From Nitrospira sp. (GTDB lineage: Bacteria > Nitrospirota > Nitrospiria > Nitrospirales > Nitrospiraceae): DNA of 6,148 nt. The stretch covers positions 4,341 to 10,488 of the forward strand of contig JABMDE010000058.1 in assembly GCA_015904055.1 (NCBI GenBank). The letters are read 5' to 3'. Both the position numbers and the translations under genes were made by a program. The notes beneath the pieces are model-generated. The model saw nothing but the letters and a program-made list of their open reading frames with translations, was not told the DNA's origin and made no database searches. The number at the start of each line of letters is the position of its first letter. Within the stretch, counting starts at the first letter, position 1. Positions 1 through 5,192 of the stretch are shown here, in pieces.

Positions 1-569
1 CCTCCCACCACGCTGGGAAGTACCCCATCCATCCCTGCGGCAACGATGATGACCCGGGCATCGAACAGACGCTCTTTTTTCCCCAACAACCGGTGGAGCC
101 CCGCCACTCCGACGTCATACAGCCGTTCAACGTGGCTGCCCATGATTTCAGCCGTGATACGGGCCTCTTCGGCCACCGGCACGTCTGCGGTGCCTGCAGT
201 CACAACCAGGACATGACCCTTCCGCTTCTGTGAAGGTGGAGCGATGGCCACGATTCGCGCGTCGGCATGGTAGCGGGCTCTCCGGTCCAGACGGCAGATG
301 GCGCGTGCGACCGCCGGTTCTGCGCGTGTGGCGAGAAAGGGGCCTCGTTTTTTGATAAAGGATCGGGCAATGGCCACTACCTGGGCAGTCGTCTTGCCTT
401 CACAGAGCACGACTTCAGGAAACCCCTGGCGCAGAGACCGGTGGTGATCGAGCGAGGCAAAGCCGAGGTCTTCAAAGGGGAGGGCTCGCAGGCGCTGAAG
501 TGCCTGGTCCACGCTGACTCGTCCTTGACGGATCTGTCGTACCAACTGTTCAAGTTTTTCAGGGCTCAT
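1..569 (-). CDS. larB: LarB, pyridinium-3,5-biscarboxylate mononucleotide synthase (C-terminus cut off)
   Basis: LarB carboxylates the pyridinium ring of nicotinic acid adenine dinucleotide and hydrolyses its phosphoanhydride. This is the first step towards the nickel-pincer nucleotide cofactor used by lactate racemase and related LarA enzymes; it acts in the cytoplasm. Translating the minus strand from 569 gives 189 residues before the window edge. Seen are the N-terminal LarB hallmark LDHHRSLRQGFPEVVLCEGKT-like stretch (about residues 40-60) and the PurE-like (AIR carboxylase fold) core with VTAGTADVPVAEEA (123-136), DVGVAGLHRLL (152-162) and AAGMDGVLPSVVG (177-189). LarB is usually about 250 residues, so some 60 are missing. 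The start overlaps the gpsA stop as ATGA and has AAGGA five bases upstream, inside gpsA, so it is probably translationally coupled and shares the gpsA promoter. larA, larC and larE are not visible here. Confidence 0.93.
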   Translation of the reverse strand, partial: MSPEKLEQLVRQIRQGRVSVDQALQRLRALPFEDLGFASLDHHRSLRQGFPEVVLCEGKTTAQVVAIARSFIKKRGPFLATRAEPAVARAICRLDRRARYHADARIVAIAPPSQKRKGHVLVVTAGTADVPVAEEARITAEIMGSHVERLYDVGVAGLHRLLGKKERLFDARVIIVAAGMDGVLPSVVG

Positions 570-1600
570 GCTGATCCTTTTTCAGGTTTGGCGTCACGCG
601 CCATCAAATCGCGGACAGCTTTCCGGCAGGGTTTCTGGTTGAACAACACGGCATTGATCTCCTGCGTAATGGGCATATCTACATTGTGCCGCCGCGCCAA
701 CATTAAGGCCGCGCGCGCCGTCCGCACGCCTTCCGCGACTGCATGCATCCCGCCCATGATTGTATCCAACGGTTCGCCTTTGCCGAGCCGGATGCCCACG
801 GTATAGTTCCGGCTGAGCGTTCCCGTGCAGGTCAGCACCAGATCGCCGATGCCGGAGAGTCCATAGAATGTCTGCGGGTCGGCTCCCATTGCCGCGCCCA
901 AGCGAACGATCTCGGCCAATCCTCTGGTGATCAGTGCCGCGCGCGCATTCAGTCCAAGTTCCAATCCGTCGACCACTCCGGCCGCCAGCGCCATGACGTT
1001 CTTCAGGGCTCCGCCGAGCTGGACGCCGATGACATCGGTATCGGCATACACGCGAAAATCCGGGGTCATGAGCGTGTGCTGAAACTGTTGCACAAGGACC
1101 GGCTCGCGCCCGGCCAGACAGAGCGCCGTCGGTTTCCCTGCGCTGAGTTCCGCGGCGAAGCTTGGACCCGATAAGGCCATGAGCATGGGCCGCATCGGAA
1201 GGGGAAGCACGTCATCCATCACTTGCGTCATCAGTTTGGCGGTCTCCTCTTCGATCCCTTTCGTCGCACTAATCAATGGAATGGGTTCGGAGAGATACGG
1301 CGCGAGCGCCGTGAGTACCAATCGGGTGACATGCGAGGGAACGACGAATAGGAGGCCCTGGCAGCCTTCAATCGCATCGGCGATCGAAGATGTCGCGACG
1401 AGCGTCTTCGGTAATGCGAAGCCGGGAAGAAACATCGAGTTTTCGTGTCTGGCATTGATGGCCTGCGCTACGTCGGGTTCGTAGGCCCAGAGCCTGACCA
1501 TTACCCCCTTCTCGGCCAGATGTTTCGCCAACGCCGTGCCCCAGGCTCCGGCTCCAATCACACCCATAGTGCTGACTGTTTGCATGCTGGAAAGTCCCAT
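566..1600 (-). CDS. gpsA: NAD(P)-dependent glycerol-3-phosphate dehydrogenase
   Basis: GpsA reduces dihydroxyacetone phosphate to sn-glycerol-3-phosphate with NAD(P)H, supplying the backbone for phospholipids; it is cytoplasmic. In the 344-residue reading, the N-terminal Rossmann fold has the dinucleotide motif GAGAWG (16-21). Next come KGIE (114-117), SGPSFAAE (144-151), the catalytic-lysine motif GGALKNVMALAAG (Lys200), then RGLAEI (226-231) and GLSGIGDLVLTCTGTLSRNY (247-266), which are typical of the C-terminal helical domain. Length is normal for the family. The start is uncertain: Met1 (1600), Met6 (1585) and Met12 (1567) are all in frame and none has a strong ribosome binding site. Met6 has a weak GGGA nine to ten bases upstream and puts the glycine motif at about the E. 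coli distance, so it is a serious alternative. It is the first gene of a two-gene operon with larB, transcribed from a consensus promoter at 1645-1673. Confidence 0.96.
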   Translation of the reverse strand: MGLSSMQTVSTMGVIGAGAWGTALAKHLAEKGVMVRLWAYEPDVAQAINARHENSMFLPGFALPKTLVATSSIADAIEGCQGLLFVVPSHVTRLVLTALAPYLSEPIPLISATKGIEEETAKLMTQVMDDVLPLPMRPMLMALSGPSFAAELSAGKPTALCLAGREPVLVQQFQHTLMTPDFRVYADTDVIGVQLGGALKNVMALAAGVVDGLELGLNARAALITRGLAEIVRLGAAMGADPQTFYGLSGIGDLVLTCTGTLSRNYTVGIRLGKGEPLDTIMGGMHAVAEGVRTARAALMLARRHNVDMPITQEINAVLFNQKPCRKAVRDLMARDAKPEKGSA

Positions 1601-1644
1601 GGGTTGGAGGGCGACGATGGACGATAGTCAATAGGGCGGAGCGA

Positions 1645-1673
1645 ATTATAGGAAGGCCCCGATCGTCTGTCAA
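1645..1673 (-). promoter_or_regulatory. Perfect-consensus sigma-70-type promoter of gpsA-larB
   Basis: On the minus strand TTGACA (1673-1668) and TATAAT (1650-1645) are separated by exactly 17 bases. Both hexamers match the housekeeping consensus perfectly, at ideal spacing. The expected transcription start is near 1638, giving a leader of about 40 bases to the first possible gpsA start. This indicates strong, probably constitutive expression of gpsA-larB, unless the palindrome further upstream modulates it. Confidence 0.85.
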
Positions 1674-1700
1674 CGAATGGAACGAGCCTCTGGATTCTGT

Positions 1701-1726
1701 ACCTGTGCGATGTGAATCGCACAGGT
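1701..1726. repeat. Perfect 11-bp palindrome between divergent genes (operator or cruciform candidate)
   Basis: ACCTGTGCGAT (1701-1711) and ATCGCACAGGT (1716-1726) are exact inverted repeats around the four-base centre GTGA. The element lies between the gpsA promoter (minus) and the beta-barrel gene promoter (plus), about 28 bases upstream of the gpsA -35 box and 55 bases upstream of the other -35 box. No T-tract follows on either strand and no gene ends here, so a terminator is unlikely. A binding site for a dimeric regulator of one or both genes is the best guess. It superficially recalls TGTG...CACA sites of the CRP/FNR type, but the half-site spacing does not fit their usual 16-base consensus. 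Confidence 0.6.
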
Positions 1727-1781
1727 CTGCATCCACGTGGTGGCATGTGGCTTGCTCATCCTCAGAATGTGAGAAATACCT

Positions 1782-1809
1782 TTGTCAAATCCGGGTTGGG
1801 CCATAACAT
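1782..1809 (+). promoter_or_regulatory. Putative sigma-70-type promoter of the beta-barrel gene
   Basis: TTGTCA (1782-1787, five of six consensus bases) and TAACAT (1804-1809, four of six) are 16 bases apart. They would start transcription near 1816, about 34 bases before the chosen start codon and just upstream of a good ribosome binding site. The position fits, but the -10 box is only moderate. Confidence 0.5.
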
Positions 1810-1834
1810 GAATTACGGCGTGTGTGTTGATAGC

Positions 1835-1840
1835 AGGAGA
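1835..1840 (+). promoter_or_regulatory. Ribosome binding site that fixes the beta-barrel gene start
   Basis: AGGAGA lies nine bases upstream of the tandem ATG ATG at 1850. It is the only good Shine-Dalgarno sequence near the 5' end of this frame and selects the start that exposes a signal peptide at the very N-terminus. Confidence 0.7.
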
Positions 1841-1849
1841 TTAATTCAG

Positions 1850-2581
1850 ATGATGCAACGAGATAGAGTAGGGGGCACAGTTGGAGTAATCGTGGCAGCG
1901 TTGCTTCTGGCTTCCATGGTTCTGGGGGTTCCCAAGGCGTACTCAGAAGCCTACATCGGCGGTCAAATCGGGACTACTCTCACGGGGAATCGACTTACAA
2001 GTGTTGAACTGACGGATTTTTCTCCTGCCGGTACCATGTCTGATCGCGACCTGTCTCGTTCCATCCTTGGCGGCCTGCGACTGGGGTACTATTTTCCTCG
2101 CGCTCATTGGTTCGGTGTTGAAACGGAAGCATTCTATACGACGCCCCATATCAAGCAGCAAAGTACCCGAATAACGATCCAGCCTGGTGCTACCTTTCAG
2201 GGAAGCCCGGTCTCCGGTGGTAGCATCGAGGCAGTTATTACAGGCGACCATTTTCGTGTTATCACGTGGGCACCGGTAAATGTGATGGTACGCTATCACA
2301 AAACAAAGCTTCAGCCCTATGCCGGGATAGGTCTGGGAGTGTTCTTCGCTCGAATCAATACCACCGTAGCGGGGTTTGAAGGAACACAAAGCTCGACATC
2401 GGTAGGTCTGAATGCCAAAGCCGGACTGGAATACTATTTCACCAGACATATCAGCGTATTCGCCGAATGGAAATACAACAAGGCCAGTTTTACGTTTGAT
2501 CCAAACAACAGCGGCGCTGCCGGACTTGAGACAGACTACCAAGTGCACTTCGCTGCGGGAGGTCTCAATTATCACTTCTAG
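1850..2581 (+). CDS. Secreted outer-membrane beta-barrel protein (OmpA/OmpW-like porin family)
   Basis: This 243-residue protein is predicted to sit in the outer membrane as a small beta-barrel; no substrate can be named. The chosen start gives a classic signal peptide: charged MMQRDR, a hydrophobic core (about residues 7-27), then PKAYSEA with probable cleavage after Ala34. The mature chain begins YIGGQIG and alternates polar and hydrophobic residues with many aromatic and Gly positions, for example LGGLRLGYYF, PYAGIGLGVFF, NAKAGLEYYF and FAEWKYNKASFTF. It ends LNYHF; a terminal Phe is the usual BAM-recognition signature. The frame is open 46 codons further upstream, but that extension would bury the signal peptide and cover the promoter. 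A divergent paralogue fragment ends at 4645. The gene runs divergently from gpsA and convergently with the cyclodeaminase gene. Confidence 0.85.
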   Translation: MMQRDRVGGTVGVIVAALLLASMVLGVPKAYSEAYIGGQIGTTLTGNRLTSVELTDFSPAGTMSDRDLSRSILGGLRLGYYFPRAHWFGVETEAFYTTPHIKQQSTRITIQPGATFQGSPVSGGSIEAVITGDHFRVITWAPVNVMVRYHKTKLQPYAGIGLGVFFARINTTVAGFEGTQSSTSVGLNAKAGLEYYFTRHISVFAEWKYNKASFTFDPNNSGAAGLETDYQVHFAAGGLNYHF

Positions 2582-2666
2582 GCGATATTTGTTGGTCCCT
2601 CGGAAACACGCTGCCCTCTCGCTTCGCACCTTGCCGTAGTAGACGCGCATACACATATGACGGTAT

Positions 2667-2695
2667 TTGCTGCGGCTACCGATCCTGGGTATAGT
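2667..2695 (+). promoter_or_regulatory. Weak promoter-like pair directly before the zinc-ribbon start remnant
   Basis: TTGCTG (2667-2672) and TATAGT (2690-2695, five of six consensus) are 17 bases apart. Transcription would begin at about 2702, essentially at the ATG at 2701, and no Shine-Dalgarno sequence is present. If real, it would have driven a leaderless zinc-ribbon transcript; the coding part is now only a remnant. The -35 box is poor, so this is tentative. Confidence 0.25.
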
Positions 2696-3899
2696 GCTGC
2701 ATGCAAACCTGTCCCTCATGTCGTGCTTGAAAGCTGCCGCGATCCGACAGTTTGATCGGCACAGAGGGATTCACGTCTACGCACACGGTCGGCACCGTAG
2801 CGGGCAAGAGATTCCCCGTGGCCACGGCATGCAACGTGGAGGCGACCAGCAGGGCCAACCCGACACCAGGGATCGCGGCGCGCATGGCGTGTTGCGCGAG
2901 AACGGAATCGGTGATCACTCCGGGAAGAGGGCCGTCATCACGGATCGTCCCGGCCATGACCACGGGAACATTCTGCCGGACACAGGCTGCCATGATTCCC
3001 TGTTTCACCACTCCCGATGTCACTGCCGCCTCGATGCTGCCGATTGCGCGAATCTTGTTGATTGTCCGTAAATGGTGTTCATGGCCATGCGGAACCGCGC
3101 GCCCTGCGGCGAGTCCATAGCCCAGAGATGTGCCGTACAGGTCCGCTTCCATATCGTGCGCTGCCAGGGCATTGCCGCAGAACAGAAGATGGATGAACCC
3201 TTGCTCGATCAGCCACGTCAAGGCGTCTCGCCCACCGGCATGAATGATCGCAGGCCCTCCTGCCAGCAGCACTCGTGAATCCGCCTGCCCCTGCCTGTGC
3301 CGTTCTCGCAGTTGGCGCATCCGGGCGGCGACATCGGTGATGATATGGTTATGGGGCCGCTCTGCCGAGACTTGTGATTCCATAAATCCAAACACATCCC
3401 GCTCTTGTGGGCGCTGCAAGGGAGTGACCCGTACTCCATCCCGACCGACTACGATCCGACCTCCCTGACGAACGTCTGCCATGGGAACGGCTCTCGCAGC
3501 AGACCCCTGTGTATCTACAAGGATTCCCAGATCCATCTCGATCCGATCGACATCGATCCACTGCTTGTGGAGCCGGATTTGCGTGGGCAAATGGGTTGTC
3601 GCATAGAAGTCATCGGGGAAGATGCCGTCGGCGGGGGCCGCGGCGGTTCGACAGTTATCGTCACGTTCGACCGAAGCCCCATGCGGCTGGATCGCCTTGA
3701 GGATGTCGTCTAAGAACCCCGTCGATGTAGCTCGGACCACGATGCGGGCACGAGAGGGCTCCTCCCGTGTGGTTCCGATATGCACGTCCTCCAAGTCGAA
3801 AGTGCCACCCATTATCAGAATGATGTCCAGCACCTTCGCCAGAATCAGCGAATCGATAATGTGTCCGTTGATGAGGACGGTTTCTTGATGAAGGCTCAT
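2676..3899 (-). CDS. TIGR00300-family ornithine cyclodeaminase (LOR/SDH-type), chimeric C-terminus
   Basis: Members of this family (the C-terminal half of cyanobacterial ArgZ/AgrE and stand-alone archaeal proteins) are NAD-dependent enzymes that convert ornithine to proline and ammonia. The 407 residues comprise an N-terminal LOR/SDH domain (about 1-100, with NGHIIDSLILAKVLD at 11-25) and a catalytic part with GVRVTP (155-160), GGPAIIHAGG (214-223), GNALAAHDME (242-251), LYGTSLG (254-260), HGHEHHLRTINKIR (271-284) and AGTIRDDGPLPGVITD (316-331). The start at 3899 has GGAAG just upstream; the ATG seven codons earlier would lie at the transcription start. The last 15 residues (393-407) are foreign: they are antisense of the zinc-ribbon start plus intergenic DNA. 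The copy at 5990-6148 instead ends in 22 different residues that look native. Whether this copy is functional is unclear, since only the extreme C-terminus is altered. Confidence 0.9.
   Translation of the reverse strand: MSLHQETVLINGHIIDSLILAKVLDIILIMGGTFDLEDVHIGTTREEPSRARIVVRATSTGFLDDILKAIQPHGASVERDDNCRTAAAPADGIFPDDFYATTHLPTQIRLHKQWIDVDRIEMDLGILVDTQGSAARAVPMADVRQGGRIVVGRDGVRVTPLQRPQERDVFGFMESQVSAERPHNHIITDVAARMRQLRERHRQGQADSRVLLAGGPAIIHAGGRDALTWLIEQGFIHLLFCGNALAAHDMEADLYGTSLGYGLAAGRAVPHGHEHHLRTINKIRAIGSIEAAVTSGVVKQGIMAACVRQNVPVVMAGTIRDDGPLPGVITDSVLAQHAMRAAIPGVGLALLVASTLHAVATGNLLPATVPTVCVDVNPSVPIKLSDRGSFQARHEGQVCMQHYTQDR
2701..2724 (+). pseudogene. Remnant of a zinc-ribbon protein gene (first eight codons only)
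   Basis: These 24 bases are identical to the first 24 bases (4739-4762) of the intact zinc-ribbon membrane protein gene and encode MQTCPSCR with the first Cys-x-x-Cys knuckle. After 2724 the similarity stops and one further codon and a TGA (2728-2730) end the frame. From 2724 the sequence is instead the 3' end of the ornithine cyclodeaminase gene read from the opposite strand. The upstream bases differ from those at 4738 and before, so identity begins exactly at the start codon. It is either the stump of a separate zinc-ribbon paralogue or the trace of a recombination event. Confidence 0.6.
2724..2813 (+). repeat. 90-bp exact direct repeat, left copy
   Basis: All 90 bases are identical to 6059-6148. 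The repeat covers codons for residues 363-392 of the cyclodeaminase (read on the minus strand). Its left edge is the point where the reading frame departs from the native C-terminus. The right edge is set only by the end of the window, so the true repeat may be much longer. Confidence 0.97.
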
Positions 3900-3924
3900 G
3901 GCGTCTTCCGTGGAGAACACACTG

Positions 3925-3936
3925 ATTCTACCAGTG
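3925..3936 (-). promoter_or_regulatory. Extended -10 promoter of the cyclodeaminase gene with a flanking 5-bp inverted repeat
   Basis: On the minus strand TGG-TAGAAT (3933-3925) is an extended -10 element with five of six consensus bases. The best -35 candidate at normal spacing is weak. Transcription would start near 3918, giving a leader of about 20 bases that carries GGAAG before the ATG at 3899. CACTG (3920-3924) and CAGTG (3932-3936) form a short inverted repeat around the -10 box and could be an operator, though five bases may be chance. Confidence 0.45.
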
Positions 3937-3968
3937 AATGGCCGGAGACGGCAGGGACATTGTAAATC

Positions 3969-3987
3969 GCGACATGAGTGATGTCGC
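3969..3987 (-). terminator. Hairpin downstream of truD (possible terminator or attenuator)
   Basis: GCGACAT (3969-3975) and ATGTCGC (3981-3987) form a perfect seven-base stem with a five-base loop. It starts four bases past the truD stop on the minus strand and is followed there by GATTT, a poor T-tract. It separates truD from the promoter of the cyclodeaminase gene, so partial termination of truD transcription is plausible. Confidence 0.4.
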
Positions 3988-3991
3988 AGAT

Positions 3992-4405
3992 TCAGGGGGA
4001 TTTCATCAATTCACGTAGCACACTCGTGGCGTAGGCGCCGGGCGGGAGCGCAAAGGCCAGGGTGAGGACCGAACTATTGAGGGACCACTCCAATTCTTCA
4101 AGCTTAACGCGCAACGCACGGCGTTCGCCGCGGAAGCCGCAGGCCTTTCCCGCTGCGACCAGATCCTCTCGTGTCGTTCCTGCTTCCGCGATGACGGCCT
4201 CTTCAATCGTGCCCGGTTCGCCATCGGCCCAGGACACCCGCGAACCGAAGAGGATTCCCGTTGGGCTGATTTCAAAACGATCGGCACGAGGTTGTTCTTG
4301 ATCGGTGTCCTCGACTTGAAAACAGGCGCCGTTGTCCGACTTCATCGCCCAATCGCCGGTCAGCACACGATCGATACGGTCGATACGCCGGGCCAGCATG
4401 CGGTT
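3992..4405 (-). pseudogene. truD: TruD tRNA pseudouridine-13 synthase, C-terminal fragment
   Basis: TruD makes pseudouridine 13 in tRNA. Only about 137 C-terminal residues remain, of roughly 350-400 expected. Recognisable are NRMLARRIDRIDRVLTGDW, which matches the family region usually written FNRxLxxR, then FEISPTGILFG and the terminal LPPGAYATSVLRELMKSP. The catalytic Asp lies in the missing N-terminal part, so the fragment cannot be active. Family similarity ends at about 4405; upstream on the minus strand the frame enters antisense of a beta-barrel gene and meets a stop at 4430-4432. An ATG at 4399 is an internal Met, not a true start. The coding part shows no frameshift, so the truncation looks recent or is an assembly joint. 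Confidence 0.8.
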
Positions 4406-4412
4406 CGTATCG
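4397..4412. other. Rearrangement junction: truD fragment joined to beta-barrel gene fragment
   Basis: To the left is the 3' part of truD (minus strand); to the right is the 3' part of an outer-membrane protein gene (plus strand). Both genes are cut at their 5' sides at the same place, which is what the novel joint of a head-to-tail duplication produces. The 8-base word TCGATACG occurs at 4371-4378 and 4380-4387 and its reverse complement CGTATCGA at 4406-4413, so short homology may have contributed to the break. No insertion sequence or integrase site is visible here. Confidence 0.65.
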
Positions 4413-4645
4413 AAGATCCCGCTCTCACCTCAGGCAATACGCAATCGAGCACGGGATTTGGCCTGAATGCGCAAGTGGGGGCTCGATATTACATCACCCG
4501 GCAGGTCGCACTGTTCGGAGAAGGCAAGTTCAACTACACGAAATTCAGTTTTGACGAGACGCCGGCCGGCTTGTTCAATCTATTCGGGTTCGATGCCAAC
4601 TATAGAATATTCCACGCCGTCTTCGGCCTCAGCGTCCATTTCTAA
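4406..4645 (+). pseudogene. C-terminal fragment of a second outer-membrane beta-barrel protein
   Basis: About 79 residues, starting RIEDPALTSG, remain of a protein related to the one at 1850-2581. TQSSTGFGLNAQVGARYYITRQVALFGEGKFNYTKFSF aligns with TQSSTSVGLNAKAGLEYYFTRHISVFAEWKYNKASFTF, and both end in His-Phe, the beta-barrel C-terminal signal. The sequence is clearly divergent, so it is a paralogue, not a copy of the first gene. The signal peptide and about two thirds of the barrel are missing, replaced by antisense truD sequence. A frame open from 4292 gives a fusion of antisense truD and this tail, but it has no signal peptide and should not make a functional porin. Confidence 0.75.
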
Positions 4646-4674
4646 TACACACACTCGATCGTCCATCTAGCAAA

Positions 4675-4720
4675 CCAACGCTGGTCCGTGTAGCCTATCC
4701 GTGGCGGCACGGATTGTTGG
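4675..4720 (+). terminator. Imperfect inverted repeat after the beta-barrel fragment
   Basis: TCCGTG (4685-4690) pairs with CACGGA (4708-4713), and the outer CCAAC (4675-4679) pairs with GTTGG (4716-4720) across an uneven internal loop. No T-run follows. It lies in the 93-base gap between the beta-barrel fragment and the zinc-ribbon gene. It could be a weak terminator or a leader structure of the zinc-ribbon mRNA; support is thin. Confidence 0.25.
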
Positions 4721-4738
4721 TGCGCTGGAGAACGGCCG

Positions 4739-5095
4739 ATGCAAACCTGTCCCTCATGTCGTTGTTCACAACCTGAAATCAATCGCTTCTGTACGCACTG
4801 TGGCCGGCGGCTCGATACGAGCGGAGGTGATGCGTCAGGGCCTTGCCCCGATGCCGGAACACCGGAGCAGATGAACATCACGGTATTATATGGAATGGTC
4901 GCTGCCCTGATCCTCGCTGTGCTGTGCCCTCCCTGGGAAACTCCGCCCGATCGGCAACCGGAGTTTCTCGGGCTCTCGTTCATTCTCTCTCCCCCGACTG
5001 CTGAGGCCGTCGTGAGCCGTATGCTCCTGACCATCGAACTGGTCACAATCGCGATCGCCGGCTTCTACGGAGCGTTTCTCATGCGGAAGAAATAA
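4739..5095 (+). CDS. Small zinc-ribbon membrane protein of unknown function
   Basis: The 118-residue protein opens with a zinc ribbon: Cys4-x2-Cys7 and Cys18-x2-Cys21 in CPSC...CTHCG, the pattern of bacterial zinc-ribbon domain proteins. Cys9 is an extra cysteine. A Gly/Asp/Pro-rich linker (about 26-44) follows, then two hydrophobic segments suited to membrane helices (about 47-64 and 94-115), and a positive end RKK. Both termini are probably cytoplasmic. GGAG lies eleven bases upstream of the ATG, a slightly long spacing. The gene follows a beta-barrel gene fragment on the same strand and converges on argZ. Its first 24 bases recur exactly at 2701-2724. I cannot assign a function; zinc-ribbon/two-helix proteins are often regulatory or assembly factors, but nothing here shows which. 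Confidence 0.8.
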   Translation: MQTCPSCRCSQPEINRFCTHCGRRLDTSGGDASGPCPDAGTPEQMNITVLYGMVAALILAVLCPPWETPPDRQPEFLGLSFILSPPTAEAVVSRMLLTIELVTIAIAGFYGAFLMRKK

Positions 5096-5110
5096 AGCGC
5101 ATGATGGCGT

Positions 5111-5170
5111 TCAGCTGACAGCTATCAGTCTTCAACCGGAGGGGCATTCCTATTGTCGGCTGTCGGCTGA
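5111..5170. repeat. Long-loop inverted repeat between convergent genes, with heptamer repeats
   Basis: TCAGCTGACAGC (5111-5122) pairs over 12 bases with GCTGTCGGCTGA (5159-5170), with one G-U wobble, around a 36-base loop. The right arm is built of the tandem heptamer TGTCGGC (5154-5160 and 5161-5167) followed by degenerate GCTGA words. It fills the 97-base gap between the zinc-ribbon gene (plus) and argZ (minus). A bidirectional terminator is the natural guess, but no T-tract is present; it may equally be a degenerate intergenic GCTGA-type repeat. Confidence 0.45.
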
Positions 5171-5192
5171 TTGCTGAGTGCTGTACGCCGAA

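Noticed and set aside
267..806. A 179-codon plus-strand open frame across the larB/gpsA boundary
   Set aside because: Lies antisense to two well-supported genes and its translation has no recognisable domain.
1701..1726. Palindrome considered as a transcription terminator
   Set aside because: No gene ends beside it and there is no T-tract on either strand; the neighbouring genes diverge from it.
1712..1849. Upstream 46-codon extension of the beta-barrel frame
   Set aside because: Includes the promoter and half of the palindrome, lacks a ribosome binding site, and would place the signal peptide internally.
1943..2719. A 258-codon open frame on the minus strand opposite the beta-barrel gene
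   Set aside because: Cysteine- and arginine-rich translation without family signatures, lying antisense to a convincing secreted protein; a shadow frame.
4292..4645. A 117-codon plus-strand frame read as a complete small gene
   Set aside because: Its first part is antisense truD and it has no signal peptide; only the tail from about 4406 has homology, so it is treated as a gene fragment.
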